A stretch of 64,000 nt of DNA from Peptoniphilus sp. KCTC 25270 (GTDB lineage: Bacteria > Bacillota > Clostridia > Tissierellales > Peptoniphilaceae): NCBI RefSeq assembly GCF_021012875.1, contig NZ_JAJMZJ010000004.1, positions 26,357-90,356 on the forward strand. The letters run 5' to 3'. Both the position numbers and the translations under genes were made by a program. Position 1 is the stretch's first letter; each line of letters opens with the position of its first letter. Below are positions 27,466-36,514 of this stretch, in pieces. Under the pieces are notes generated by a model, which did no database searches, was not told the DNA's origin, and saw only the letters and a list, made by a program, of their open reading frames with translations.

Positions 27466-29913
27466 TTACACCTCTTTTCGCACAGGTGGTCTGGTATCAA
27501 AGGCATGGAGCAGTTCTTCAAATACAGGGTGGAACTGTATCACACCGACACGACCATATAAATCACTGATAAGGCATTGCCCGTTTTCCAAATCACGCAA
27601 TCGCTTCTGATTGTTTTCGTCCTCTGGGTCTACACCAAAAAAGGCTAAGGTCTTTTTAATCTCGTTAAGGTCAGTGGAACGAAATGCAAATTTTAAGCCG
27701 AGGTTATTTTTCAGTTTTTCATCTAAGAGGTCGTCTGTATTTTGGGTCACGAAATATACCCCAGCGTTCATAGCACGACCAGCCCGAACCAGCTTCATAG
27801 ATAGTGTTTTTCCTTGTGCTACCTGTAAAAAGCTCCATGCTTCGTCTAAATCTACAATCTTGAAAATGCTTCGGTCTGTATGGATAAAGTCTAAAGCAAA
27901 GGTACTAATGACAATCAGCATAGCAACGGATAAAAGCTCCATAGTGGTATATTCCTCAAAGGAAGTTTCCTTGTCGGGAAGTACCAAGTCCGCAACCTGT
28001 ATAATGTTCAGTTGTTTTTCTAAGCTGATAGACTGCTCCACATAACCATTACTGAATAATAAATGTGCAAAGTCATAGTCTGTAAAACTTTCGATATGGT
28101 CGGCTATACTGGTACTTAGTGGCGTATTCTCAACCCGTAATTCCTCAATCACTTTCATCAACCCTCGTACTTCACTATTGGTTACTGCACGAATGGCTTT
28201 TCTAAGGATTGGGAAGCGTTCCCCATCACGAGAGGAAATCCCCGTAAGGAATGTCAGAATATCAATAGCCAGTGATTCAGAATCTTTGGGATTTTTCATA
28301 ATCACATAAGGGTCAAGTAAGCCTTTGTTTTTCTCATCAGAAGTCAGAGTGACGATATTGATTTCATGGGAAATCTCTGGCAAGGTTTCTTTCCATCTGC
28401 CACGTTCTGCTTTTGGGTCTACAATCACTGCTTGTGCCCCATAAAGCACCGCATAATAGACGATAAGGTTATTCGCAAAGGATTTACCACCACCCAGCGA
28501 ACCAACAAAAGCCGACGCTAACGCATTGGTTACTGAACCCTTAACCCCTTGACTGGCAAGAGCAGGTTTCAGATAGACATTGCGTCCAGTATCTAAGCTG
28601 TAGCCAACATAAATCCCCTCATTTTCCCCCAGCATTTGAGTAGCACCAAAACCTAAACCAGCGAGGAAATCAGAGGTCACGTATTGAATATAATCATTCA
28701 TATAACGCTTGCTGGCAGGTAAAAATTCTTCATGTAAGCCGAGCATATCCCCAAATGGTCGTACCAGTTTTACGCTTAAATCGTCATAAAAATCTTTCAC
28801 TTCATTACAACGACGTTTGAGTTCGTCAAGATCATTTGCTGATACCCTTACCACATAAGACAGCTTGTACATAGATTCCTTGCTTTGGTCTAAATTGGTT
28901 TCCAGCTCATTCACACTTTCCAGAGCTTCCGCCACATTGGAGCTGGTTTCATTATCACTTTGCCAAGCGTGGTTATCCAAGTCTTTCAGTTCTTTCTTTT
29001 TATTGCGGACAGTAGATAGGGCTTTACGATTCGCTACAATTTCCACATTCATTGACGTATCAATCGGGAATGTAAATTGCTGTTGCTGGTAGTAGAAGAT
29101 TTCAGAGGACGGGAAGTCCAGTTCTCCGACAATGCTGTTAATGGTAAAGTAAGCTACATAGACGGTTTCATCTTCCTGCTGGATTTTCAAATATCGCTGT
29201 TTTTCTTCCACCAAACAGCGAGTAGGCTTAATCAAGTCATAGTATTTAATCAGCGTTTCATTATCCAGCTTTTTCTTTGATAGATGGTACTCATACTCTT
29301 CATAGGCAGTGCCTGTCTGTCCGTAAAGGTGTTCAATCAGATAGCCGAAGTCGTCCTTATCTAACCTGCGGATTTTGAAACGACGAGAGATTTTATTTTC
29401 TAAGAGCTTTTCCATCTTCTGAAAACGCAGGATTTCATCATTACTCATACTAACAAAATCGCCCATCAGCTTATGGTTCACATCATAGACAAAATCAGAC
29501 AAAGCATTTTTTGCTTCAACGGTAAGACTTTTCATAGAAAACTCCTGATCGTTGAGAAGCAACTTAAAGCCGATAAAGAAACGGTAGTTCACTTGATTTT
29601 CGCCAATCATGGATATTAAAGCGTCTGTCTGTTGGTCGATTTTGTCATAGGCAACCGCTTTGAGCTTGCCAGTGACTTCATTTTTGGAACGCTCTTGTGC
29701 AGAACGTATGCTGGATTCTGTACTGATTTGTAAAGCATGAATTTTGCCATCACGATTTTGTGCGATAAGCTGTCTGAAAGAATCATGCACTTGTATTTTC
29801 TGTTCTGGACTTAGAAATGAGTAATTGTAAGGAACAAGCTCATAGTAAGCATAACATTCCCCGTCTTTATTCCAGACGAGATTGTTTTCAATGTATTTAA
29901 TTGGATATGCCAT
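27466..29913 (-). CDS. orf16: Tn916 Orf16, VirB4-like conjugation ATPase
   Basis: An 815-residue ATPase of the VirB4/TraE family that powers the mating-pair apparatus. Walker A is GSLGGGKSFANN and Walker B lies in FKIVDLDEAW; the TQNTDD and RSTDLNE motifs follow. The frame is open to 29964, but ATG 29913 (MAYPIKYIENN) has GGAGTG at proper distance and gives the known Orf16 length. It overlaps the end of orf17. Confidence 0.95.
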   Translation of the reverse strand: MAYPIKYIENNLVWNKDGECYAYYELVPYNYSFLSPEQKIQVHDSFRQLIAQNRDGKIHALQISTESSIRSAQERSKNEVTGKLKAVAYDKIDQQTDALISMIGENQVNYRFFIGFKLLLNDQEFSMKSLTVEAKNALSDFVYDVNHKLMGDFVSMSNDEILRFQKMEKLLENKISRRFKIRRLDKDDFGYLIEHLYGQTGTAYEEYEYHLSKKKLDNETLIKYYDLIKPTRCLVEEKQRYLKIQQEDETVYVAYFTINSIVGELDFPSSEIFYYQQQQFTFPIDTSMNVEIVANRKALSTVRNKKKELKDLDNHAWQSDNETSSNVAEALESVNELETNLDQSKESMYKLSYVVRVSANDLDELKRRCNEVKDFYDDLSVKLVRPFGDMLGLHEEFLPASKRYMNDYIQYVTSDFLAGLGFGATQMLGENEGIYVGYSLDTGRNVYLKPALASQGVKGSVTNALASAFVGSLGGGKSFANNLIVYYAVLYGAQAVIVDPKAERGRWKETLPEISHEINIVTLTSDEKNKGLLDPYVIMKNPKDSESLAIDILTFLTGISSRDGERFPILRKAIRAVTNSEVRGLMKVIEELRVENTPLSTSIADHIESFTDYDFAHLLFSNGYVEQSISLEKQLNIIQVADLVLPDKETSFEEYTTMELLSVAMLIVISTFALDFIHTDRSIFKIVDLDEAWSFLQVAQGKTLSMKLVRAGRAMNAGVYFVTQNTDDLLDEKLKNNLGLKFAFRSTDLNEIKKTLAFFGVDPEDENNQKRLRDLENGQCLISDLYGRVGVIQFHPVFEELLHAFDTRPPVRKEV

Positions 29914-30289
29914 AAAATTCACTCCTAACTGCTGTAATGGCTTCTTGTGGCTGGTTTCTGCCAAGCGTTACTTTTTTTCCTGCATAGGTCAGCTTTGGTC
30001 GCAGTGCATAAGCAATGACAGACTTCAAAAATCCATAAGGCTTTTTACCATCAAAAGTTTTTGTAGACATAAACCATGTGAAAGCCACAGGAATCCCAAA
30101 GTATTTGAGAAATGCTCCCTCTATCATGGAAAGAGGGGGCAAGTTGCCAAGTATCATCACTGCAAAGAGTGACACGACAAACCATGTCATTTGCGTAAAG
30201 GTTATGGGAAACGGAAGTCTAAAATCATTGATAGAATACAGTACCTTTTCCACAGACCAGATACTGGTATAGCTTCGTATTTTCTTCAT
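29897..30289 (-). CDS. orf17: Tn916 Orf17, TcpE-family membrane protein
   Basis: A small conjugation protein with two membrane helices (about residues 33-70) of the TcpE family (PF12648). Two starts are possible. ATG 30289 gives 130 residues with AAAGGA upstream and begins at the domain (MKKIRSYTSIW). The upstream ATG at 30403 gives 168 residues, lacks a good ribosome site, overlaps orf18, and would read through a terminator-like hairpin. I prefer 30289. It overlaps orf16 by 17 bases. Confidence 0.85.
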   Translation of the reverse strand: MKKIRSYTSIWSVEKVLYSINDFRLPFPITFTQMTWFVVSLFAVMILGNLPPLSMIEGAFLKYFGIPVAFTWFMSTKTFDGKKPYGFLKSVIAYALRPKLTYAGKKVTLGRNQPQEAITAVRSEFYGISN

Positions 30290-30308
30290 GTAATCAATCC
30301 TTTCATAA

Positions 30309-30340
30309 AAAATAGGGGTAGCTGATTGAGCCACCCCGTA
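30309..30340 (-). terminator. Terminator-like hairpin between orf18 and orf17
   Basis: On the minus strand GGGGTGGCT / AGCTACCCC with a 5-base loop followed by TATTTTTTATG. It may trim or attenuate the transfer operon transcript. Confidence 0.6.
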
Positions 30341-30377
30341 AAATAGAAAATCTGCCAGTAGTAATGTACCGACAGAT

Positions 30378-30875
30378 TTAATAGACGATTTCAAAAATCC
30401 CATGATTGGTTGAGATAAACGTTCCTGAAAGGTCTAAATCCCGACCATAGGCTTGATAATCAATATAGTTTTGAAGACTAGCTGGTACTTCGCCTAAAGC
30501 ACCCGTTTCTTCAATGTAGTAGCGTGCCACGTCATACATATCATCACAATCGGAATGAATGATAATATCCTCTTGATGTTCGCTTAGTTCTTCAATGCTT
30601 GAAAAATGAGTGAGCAGAGCAGATAGCTCCGATTGTAATTCTTCGGGTAATTCCGATACCATTTCCCATAGTCGATTGAGTTCGCCAATGGAAGTGTATT
30701 CGTCAACCGTAAAGGGTAACTCGTAGTCATGAATGGCGTATTCCTCATATTCATCATTCAAGCCGATTTTCTCTTTGACTTCCTCAAAGTCAATGGGAAA
30801 GGTAAACCACGCACCGACCAATTCGCCCTCATTGTATTTGCCTAAATTCGCAATATAGACTTGCATATCGTCCAT
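30378..30875 (-). CDS. ardA: Tn916 Orf18, antirestriction protein ArdA
   Basis: A 165-residue, strongly acidic protein whose elongated shape and charge mimic B-form DNA and block type I restriction enzymes, protecting the element when it enters a new host as single-stranded DNA. Acidic clusters are spread over the whole length (LPEELQSEL, EDIIIHSDCDD). The conserved N-terminal YIANLGKYNEGELVGAW of ArdA is present. Confidence 0.95.
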   Translation of the reverse strand: MDDMQVYIANLGKYNEGELVGAWFTFPIDFEEVKEKIGLNDEYEEYAIHDYELPFTVDEYTSIGELNRLWEMVSELPEELQSELSALLTHFSSIEELSEHQEDIIIHSDCDDMYDVARYYIEETGALGEVPASLQNYIDYQAYGRDLDLSGTFISTNHGIFEIVY

Positions 30876-30991
30876 ATATTCACGTCCTTTCTTTGTAGAG
30901 ATTCAAAAATCCCTACCGCACTTCGTTTGGTGTACCATTCCTTTGCGGAACATAAGAAAACCACTTATATTCCACAAAAGAACGGTTTTAT

Positions 30992-31213
30992 TTAAGCACC
31001 AATAATGCGATTGAATAGCTCTAGTAAAATGTCTTTTACTCCAGCAGCGTTGAAGACTAAGCCAACCGCAATAATCGCAATAATTAAAAAGCCAATCAGT
31101 TTGCTAAACTCACGCTTGAAGCCAAGATACAAGCCAATCACAACGATTGCTAAAAGCACCAGTGATTGAGCGTTTGATAGAAACCAGTTATAAAGGTTTT
31201 GTCCAAAATTCAT
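30992..31213 (-). CDS. orf19: Tn916 Orf19, small membrane protein
   Basis: A 73-residue protein with two hydrophobic helices (about 15-30 and 37-60), flanked by short polar ends. It lies between the relaxase gene orf20 and ardA in the transfer operon; the exact role is not established. RBS GAGGAG precedes the ATG. Confidence 0.88.
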   Translation of the reverse strand: MNFGQNLYNWFLSNAQSLVLLAIVVIGLYLGFKREFSKLIGFLIIAIIAVGLVFNAAGVKDILLELFNRIIGA

Positions 31214-31255
31214 AAAAATGTTCTCCTCTCTATATTCAATGAATTTGTATTTGAG

Positions 31256-32461
31256 TTATTTTTTTGTTGTTATCACGTCCTGTTCTTTTACTGACTGTTG
31301 CTTCAAAATCTGCTTGTGTCGGTCTGTCAGTTTCGCATGGTCGAGAATGTCTTTTACAACCTGCGTCTGGTTGATTTCATCAAGTTTAATCGCAACCTTT
31401 AAGGTCGGGGCAACTTGATGAGATAGCCAGTTCAGCGTCCTTTGGAAGGAGTAAGGCTCTGGTTTTGTGGTTAGTTTTAATCGTTCACGATTGTTCCCAA
31501 TAAACCAAGCCCATTCTTCATTCAGTTTCCAATCAGAACGAGGTTTGGAATCGTCTTTATCTACAAAACGGATATACCGATTGATAATTTTAAAGGCGGT
31601 ATGCTCTGGATTGTCATAGACGAGTAAATCACGGACTGCATAATAGGCACGCTCATTTTTCAATCGAATCTCAAAACGGTTTTTTACTTCTGCGTCTTCA
31701 ATGGGAATATCATTTTTCTTGTACTGCTCGTAGTCCTTTTCATAGATACAGAAATAAACTTCACTTTGTAATGAACCGATATAGAGGGTGTTTCCCATAC
31801 ATTCCTTTTCCTCTTTGCGTACCAGTTCGCCACTGCGATAGCTTTTAAAACTGCGGAAGACGGAGATACATTCTTCCTGTTGGCACTTTTCAGTGAGTAC
31901 AGGGATATTTAAAATCCCTGTCTTATCGTTAATGGCAAGGTCAAGGCGTTTCATCACACCGCCAGCCACCAAAACGTCCATAAAGAACTCATACCAGCTT
32001 CTTTGTTGTGCCAGAAGATAGCTTTCAAATTGTCTGCACCCACGACCTTTCAATTCCACCAGAACTCCTTTGTCCAGTTCATGGGAGCAAAGGACGAATA
32101 TGTCGCCTAAAGCATAATGCTCTGAATAAGAATAGAAACCATAGTCCTCATGAAGAAAATAGGACAGTTTCAGTTGTAAGATGTTTTCGACCACCTGCTG
32201 TACGTCTGTTGTCGGAAAGCGAATTCTTACATAATCAAACAGCATTTCAAGGGGAGCGTCGGGATTGAAGCGTTCCAGAGCTTCCCAAAGGGACTGCTGT
32301 AAATCCTCTGATGGCTTGACTTTTCCTGTTTCAATATCGCTTAGATACTGCCTTGTAATACCAGTCGCAACAGCTAAACGGTTTTGAGATAGTCCATAAG
32401 CCAAGCGTTTTTCTTTTAAATGCTGTAACCAAGTTTGTTCATTCAGTAAAAATCCCTCCAA
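31256..32461 (-). CDS. orf20: Tn916 Orf20, MobT-type relaxase (Rep_trans family)
   Basis: A 401-residue relaxase that nicks oriT. It has an N-terminal XRE helix-turn-helix (about 14-70) and a Rep_trans replication-initiator domain (about 75-330). The frame starts at TTG 32461; another candidate is CTG 32446, seven bases after GGAGGG. oriT lies directly upstream (32464-32640). Confidence 0.94.
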   Translation of the reverse strand: MEGFLLNEQTWLQHLKEKRLAYGLSQNRLAVATGITRQYLSDIETGKVKPSEDLQQSLWEALERFNPDAPLEMLFDYVRIRFPTTDVQQVVENILQLKLSYFLHEDYGFYSYSEHYALGDIFVLCSHELDKGVLVELKGRGCRQFESYLLAQQRSWYEFFMDVLVAGGVMKRLDLAINDKTGILNIPVLTEKCQQEECISVFRSFKSYRSGELVRKEEKECMGNTLYIGSLQSEVYFCIYEKDYEQYKKNDIPIEDAEVKNRFEIRLKNERAYYAVRDLLVYDNPEHTAFKIINRYIRFVDKDDSKPRSDWKLNEEWAWFIGNNRERLKLTTKPEPYSFQRTLNWLSHQVAPTLKVAIKLDEINQTQVVKDILDHAKLTDRHKQILKQQSVKEQDVITTKK

Positions 32462-32463
32462 TC

Positions 32464-32640
32464 AAAAAGGCGTATGTCAACTTTTAAAGCCCATTTGACA
32501 TACGCTGAAATTTTGTAAATCCCTTGTAACCAAAGGATTTTCTAATGTTTTTTTGACTGTTTCCTGTCGATTTGTACCCCCCTGTTAGATACGGGGGGTT
32601 AAGTGCTGGCGTGGCTATTGCCACACCAGCCAGCAAGATC
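32464..32640. other. oriT: Tn916 origin of transfer region
   Basis: The orf20-orf21 interval, where oriT of Tn916 was mapped. Three inverted repeats are visible: GCGTATGTCAA (32470-32480) / TTGACATACGC (32495-32505); CCCCCC (32577-32582) / GGGGGG (32593-32598); GCTGGCGTGGC (32605-32615) / GCCACACCAGC (32620-32630). Such hairpins are typical relaxase and accessory protein targets. Confidence 0.8.
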
Positions 32641-34024
32641 AGTCCACACCTGCGACTTCCGCTTCGCACGTCGCCTGCGTGGACTGTCTGCTGTTGGATA
32701 ACTTTTTAATTTCCTCCAAGAAATCATATCCTTTTGGTACAAGGGGAGTATAAAACTCTGATATGACACTTGTTCCTACATCAACATAGCCACGACCTTT
32801 GATTCGCTTTAAGAAGAAATCCTTTTGTACGTCACTGCCAAACATCATGCCATAGCCCATTTCAGACATACGACCTAAAGCCACTCTGAAATTAAACTGA
32901 TCACGGATTCCGTCGCCTAAATATTTTGCGTCTGGACGTTGACAAGCCAGTATTAGAAAGAAGCCAGCTTGACGACCTAACATGACAATCTGTTTCAGCT
33001 TATTCATAACTGCGGTGTTTTCTTTTGTTCCCAGCATTTCCATGAAAGCGACGTATTCATCAAAGATTAAGAAGTGTGCCGGGAGACCTAAGTAAGCATA
33101 ATTTTTGCCAGTCTTATAGTTCTTCATCTGCTTCATTTCCTCACTACGTTTCATCATTTCTTCATAGAATGTTTCAATGCAAGAAAGCAAGTCTTCTTTT
33201 CTATAGTAGACATTTGCCATCACAGAACCTAAGTCCGCAAGATCAGCATTTTTCGGGTCAAGAATATACAGTTTTGAATCTGTATGAAGCAAGGCTTCAA
33301 TCAGTGTCAGTATAAAGTAAGTTTTACCGCCACCTGTACCACCAGCAATCAACATATGAGGGAGCTTATCATATTCCCACCATACGTTTTTCATTAAGCG
33401 AAGTTTACCATCTTTAGCTTCTACTTCATCAATAGAAATACGACTGGCTATGGTGTCATAGAGCAAAGTATATTCCACATAGGAATCCTTTAACTCTTTA
33501 TCCGTCAGCTCACAGTACAAGCCACTCTCTAATTTCTTTTCCAAGTGTAAGAGTTGGTCTTGATATTTTCCCAGCGTGATTTCCACCCGTATCTGTATCA
33601 AGCCATTTTTAAGTCGATAATACATTTTAGGGAAGTAGGTTATCTTTTCCTTTGTACGACCAGCACTATCTTTAAAGAAACCCTCTGTTTTGACCTGTTC
33701 AGATTCATACCACTTGTTTTCAAGTATCATCTTTGCCAGTTTTTGACGGTGGTAAAGTTGTTTAACCGTATCATAGCGAACCCGTTTGAATACAAACGCT
33801 ACCAGCAAGCAGATAAGAATTGCGACACTGAAACTGATAATTAAATAGGGAATGTCAATCTTATCTGCTTGTGATAGGTTAAAATCCTGCCAGTTGATCT
33901 GCTGGATTGTCTTCACATGAAACAGTCCGACAACCAGCAGGAAAACAGGCAGGAGTGACGCTATCGTAAAATGAAAGACTAAATCTTTACCAGATGGGCG
34001 AATCCTTTTACCACGCTGTTTCAT
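32639..34024 (-). CDS. orf21: Tn916 Orf21, FtsK/SpoIIIE-type coupling ATPase
   Basis: A 461-residue coupling protein that brings the relaxase-DNA complex to the transfer channel. Two membrane helices near the N-terminus (about 13-30 and 45-70) are followed by an FtsK-like ATPase domain with Walker A AGGTGGGKTYF and Walker B LIFDEYVAFME. The stop overlaps the oriT interval. The start follows an AAAGGAG site. Confidence 0.95.
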   Translation of the reverse strand: MKQRGKRIRPSGKDLVFHFTIASLLPVFLLVVGLFHVKTIQQINWQDFNLSQADKIDIPYLIISFSVAILICLLVAFVFKRVRYDTVKQLYHRQKLAKMILENKWYESEQVKTEGFFKDSAGRTKEKITYFPKMYYRLKNGLIQIRVEITLGKYQDQLLHLEKKLESGLYCELTDKELKDSYVEYTLLYDTIASRISIDEVEAKDGKLRLMKNVWWEYDKLPHMLIAGGTGGGKTYFILTLIEALLHTDSKLYILDPKNADLADLGSVMANVYYRKEDLLSCIETFYEEMMKRSEEMKQMKNYKTGKNYAYLGLPAHFLIFDEYVAFMEMLGTKENTAVMNKLKQIVMLGRQAGFFLILACQRPDAKYLGDGIRDQFNFRVALGRMSEMGYGMMFGSDVQKDFFLKRIKGRGYVDVGTSVISEFYTPLVPKGYDFLEEIKKLSNSRQSTQATCEAEVAGVD

Positions 34025-34052
34025 GCGAAAAAGTCTCCTTTCTACCTAGCGA

Positions 34053-34439
34053 CTATTTGTCTTGTGTCGGTTCTTTCTTTGCTTGTGGTTGAGCTTTGAA
34101 TGAACTAGAATCCTTTGTCAGCACAATATCGTCTGCCTTGATATACCAGTCAACATCTGCTCCTTGATAGGTGGCAGTAGCAACGGTGTCCGCAATGGGA
34201 TTGATAAGTTCCACCCGTGCGTTATAATCAAACTCTTTCAAAGGCACGCTGGCAGGAATACTTACTTGAATCATGCGTCCTTGTCCTTTGGATTTTAAGT
34301 CATAGGTACGTTCCTTGATTTCATCTGAAACCGACCCGTCTTCATTTTGGATTCTCACTTCACGACGTAGAGCAGAGAATTTCAATTCTCCAAAAGTCGT
34401 GTCTTTATCTAATACAATGCCATTTGCTAATCTCATCAT
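34053..34439 (-). CDS. orf22: Tn916 Orf22, YdcP-family protein
   Basis: A 128-residue soluble protein of the YdcP/DUF961 family found at the head of conjugation operons of ICEBs1 and Tn916. It is paralogous to Orf23: both contain an F(G)xL-F segment near the N-terminus and an NPxA/R block followed by a W/LxxxADDxxxx end. A structural role is assumed; the molecular function is not known. Confidence 0.93.
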   Translation of the reverse strand: MMRLANGIVLDKDTTFGELKFSALRREVRIQNEDGSVSDEIKERTYDLKSKGQGRMIQVSIPASVPLKEFDYNARVELINPIADTVATATYQGADVDWYIKADDIVLTKDSSSFKAQPQAKKEPTQDK

Positions 34440-34454
34440 TTTTCCTCTCTTTCT

Positions 34455-34769
34455 TTATTCTTTTATCATGTCGTCAGCATGTAAAAGGTAATTTGTAAAA
34501 CCACGAGTGCCGATTTTGTAGCCCTCTGCGGTAATACGTGGATTGACTAACTTCACACGTTCCTCAAAGCCGAAATGTTTTTCGCCAGCTTCAGCAGGAA
34601 GCACCACCACAATATCATCTGCTCTTTGAACATCAGAATAGAGATTATAGCTTCTTGATAAGACAGTTAGCCGTCCGTTGATTCTTCGCTGAACGACTTT
34701 ATCCTCGCCAGCAAATTCTAAATTGCCGAATGTTTTTTCCATGTTGGGAATCACAAATTTAAGTTCCAT
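34455..34769 (-). CDS. orf23: Tn916 Orf23, YdcP-family protein
   Basis: A 104-residue member of the same YdcP/DUF961 family as Orf22, which starts 16 bases downstream. The tandem arrangement of the two paralogues is characteristic of Tn916. The RBS AAAGGA precedes the ATG. Confidence 0.93.
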   Translation of the reverse strand: MELKFVIPNMEKTFGNLEFAGEDKVVQRRINGRLTVLSRSYNLYSDVQRADDIVVVLPAEAGEKHFGFEERVKLVNPRITAEGYKIGTRGFTNYLLHADDMIKE

Positions 34770-34791
34770 ATTTTTACCTATCCTTTCTTTT

Positions 34792-34866
34792 TTATTGGCT
34801 GAATGAATGTTTGATGGTCTTAAAGAGTGGGGAACGACCTTTTGATTCTTGATTTTTTGTTTTCAT
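34792..34866 (-). CDS. Small Tn916 leader ORF (Orf24-like)
   Basis: A 24-codon frame at the start of the transfer operon with ATG 34866 after an excellent AAGGAAGTG and TAA at 34792-34794. The peptide is basic and hydrophilic (MKTKNQESKGRS...). It lies between a terminator-like hairpin and orf23; it may be the first gene of the operon or a leader peptide. Confidence 0.5.
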   Translation of the reverse strand: MKTKNQESKGRSPLFKTIKHSFSQ

Positions 34867-34889
34867 AAGTTCACTTCCTTTCAAAATCG

Positions 34890-34926
34890 GGTAAAAAAAT
34901 AGACACCTCATTTTTTGAAGTGTCTA
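34890..34926 (-). terminator. Terminator/attenuator before the transfer operon
   Basis: TAGACAC (34900-34906) / GTGTCTA (34920-34926) hairpin with a T run on the minus strand (34899-34893). It would stop transcripts entering from dsdA unless relieved, and sits at the head of the operon. Confidence 0.65.
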
Positions 34927-35010
34927 CCTATTAAATATTCAAATTTTATTGGAAGTATCTTTATATCTTCACTTTTCAAGGATAAATCGTCGTATCAAAG
35001 CTCATTCATA

Positions 35011-35032
35011 AGTAGTAAATTAGTAGTAAATT
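35011..35032. repeat. DR-2 integrase arm-binding repeats (orf24 end)
   Basis: Two identical tandem 11-mers AGTAGTAAATT (35011-35021, 35022-35032), the same motif as at 17225-17235. Confidence 0.85.
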
Positions 35033-35080
35033 GAGTGGTTTTGACCTTGATAAAGTGTGATAAGTCCAGTTTTTATGCGG

Positions 35081-35104
35081 ATAACTAGATTTTTATGCTA
35101 TTTT
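35081..35104. repeat. Tn916 terminal imperfect inverted repeat (orf24 end)
   Basis: ATAACTAGATTTTTATGCTA at 35081-35100 is the imperfect inverted partner of 17076-17097. The element ends just after, and the host dsdA stop codon is about 17 bases further on. Confidence 0.8.
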
Positions 35105-35120
35105 TTAGTATAAAAGAAGT

Positions 35121-36422
35121 TCATTGGCCTAAATATTCTTTTTTCATTTCTTCTGGTACCAAAGCACCACCTGTGGCCCAACAAATATGGGTTGTATTTT
35201 CCCCTAAACCTTGTTCTTCAAAATATTCTTGGACTTTTTCTTCTTCTGATAAGGCGTAAACTCCTTGGAAGGAAGCCGCCGCTGATGGCTCGATGAAAAT
35301 GTCTTCTGTTTTGTAGAGTTCTTGTAGAAACGGAAAAAGACGATCGTCTTCAATTGTAAAGAGACCATCTAGAATGGGATCCATAATTTTTCCTACAAAT
35401 CCAGAAGGACGTCCAACGGCCAAACCGTCGGCTTCGGTTTTTCCATCAATTCCCACATCTTCTACGGCAATTTTGTCGTGAAGTTCTGTTACCATTCCCA
35501 AGATCATACAAGGAGCATGGGTTGGTTCAATAAAGAAAATATGCACATTTTCTTGGAAAATGGATTTCAATCCGTAGGCAATTCCTCCAGGAGCGCCTCC
35601 TACGCCACAAGGAATATAGACACAAAGAGGGCGAGACTCATCCACTACTATCTTGTTTTCTTTTAGCTGATTTTGTAAGCGCTTGGCCGCCACGGCATAG
35701 CCCATAAATAAATCCACGGAATTTTCATCGTCAACAAAATGGCTCTTTGGATCGGCGTCACTTTCTTTTCTGCCTTGTTCTACGGCCAAAGAGTAGTTGG
35801 ATTCATATTCTTTTACCGTTACCCCATGGGAACGCAACAAATCTTTTTTCCATTGTTTTGCATCGGCCGACATATGAACGATGACTTTGAATCCAATTTT
35901 TGCACTAGAAATCCCAATGGACAATCCTAAATTTCCTGTAGATCCTACTTGAATGGTGTAATTTTCAAAGATTTTTCGATTTTCTGGATCTGCTAATGCC
36001 CCGTAATCGCCGTCTTCCAACAATCCATGTTCTTTGGCTAAAATTTCAGTTCGCTTCAAAACCTCATAAATTCCTCCACGGGCTTTTACGGAACCGGCCA
36101 CCGCCAAATGAGAATCCATCTTTAGCCACAAAGAGCCGGGAAATTCTCCTACGGATTCTTTCATCTGAGAAATTTCTGCCAAAGGACTTTCAATAATTCC
36201 GCCTCGTTCCTTTGTTTCAGGAAATACTTTTTCAATAAAAGGAGCAAAACGTTGAAGTCTTGCCTCTGCTTCTTCCACTTCTTCTTTTGAAACAGGCAAA
36301 TATTTTTCTACCCCTTGAAAAGATACGCGTTTTGGATTGATCCAAAAAACTTCTTTTTGATCGATGATTTCCTTTAATTCGGGATATTTTTTGCCTTGTT
36401 CTTCTATCGTTTTCTTTAACAT
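35121..36422 (-). CDS. dsdA: D-serine ammonia-lyase (D-serine dehydratase)
   Basis: PLP enzyme that converts D-serine to pyruvate and ammonia, removing a toxic D-amino acid and yielding carbon and nitrogen. The 433-residue fold type II enzyme has the PLP lysine K113 in AGSVKARGG, the phosphate-binding loop GSTGNLG (160-166) and the CGVGGAPGG glycine segment. Length is normal. Tn916 has inserted just beyond its stop codon, so the gene is intact but has lost its native terminator. Confidence 0.93.
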   Translation of the reverse strand: MLKKTIEEQGKKYPELKEIIDQKEVFWINPKRVSFQGVEKYLPVSKEEVEEAEARLQRFAPFIEKVFPETKERGGIIESPLAEISQMKESVGEFPGSLWLKMDSHLAVAGSVKARGGIYEVLKRTEILAKEHGLLEDGDYGALADPENRKIFENYTIQVGSTGNLGLSIGISSAKIGFKVIVHMSADAKQWKKDLLRSHGVTVKEYESNYSLAVEQGRKESDADPKSHFVDDENSVDLFMGYAVAAKRLQNQLKENKIVVDESRPLCVYIPCGVGGAPGGIAYGLKSIFQENVHIFFIEPTHAPCMILGMVTELHDKIAVEDVGIDGKTEADGLAVGRPSGFVGKIMDPILDGLFTIEDDRLFPFLQELYKTEDIFIEPSAAASFQGVYALSEEEKVQEYFEEQGLGENTTHICWATGGALVPEEMKKEYLGQ

Positions 36423-36514
36423 AACTACCTCCTCTATGGATTCTCTCTTTCCGTAGCTTGTTCTATTCTAGTTCTCATAGTAAAATAAATAGAAGGAAAA
36501 GGAAAGGAGAAATT

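Larger units (their letters stand above)
17074..35104. mobile_element. Tn916 integrative conjugative element (complete)
   Basis: Every known Tn916 module is present in canonical order: int, xis, orf8, orf7, orf9, orf6, tet(M) with leader, and orf13 to orf24. The ends were set from the imperfect terminal inverted repeats: on the right ATAACTAGATTTTTATGCTA (35081-35100), on the left its partner read on the minus strand, ATAATTAGAAATTTATACTT (17097-17078). The span of about 18,031 bases equals the 18.03 kb of Tn916. Flanks are T/A-rich target DNA, as expected for Tn916 integrase. Exact end bases are uncertain by a few positions. Confidence 0.95.
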
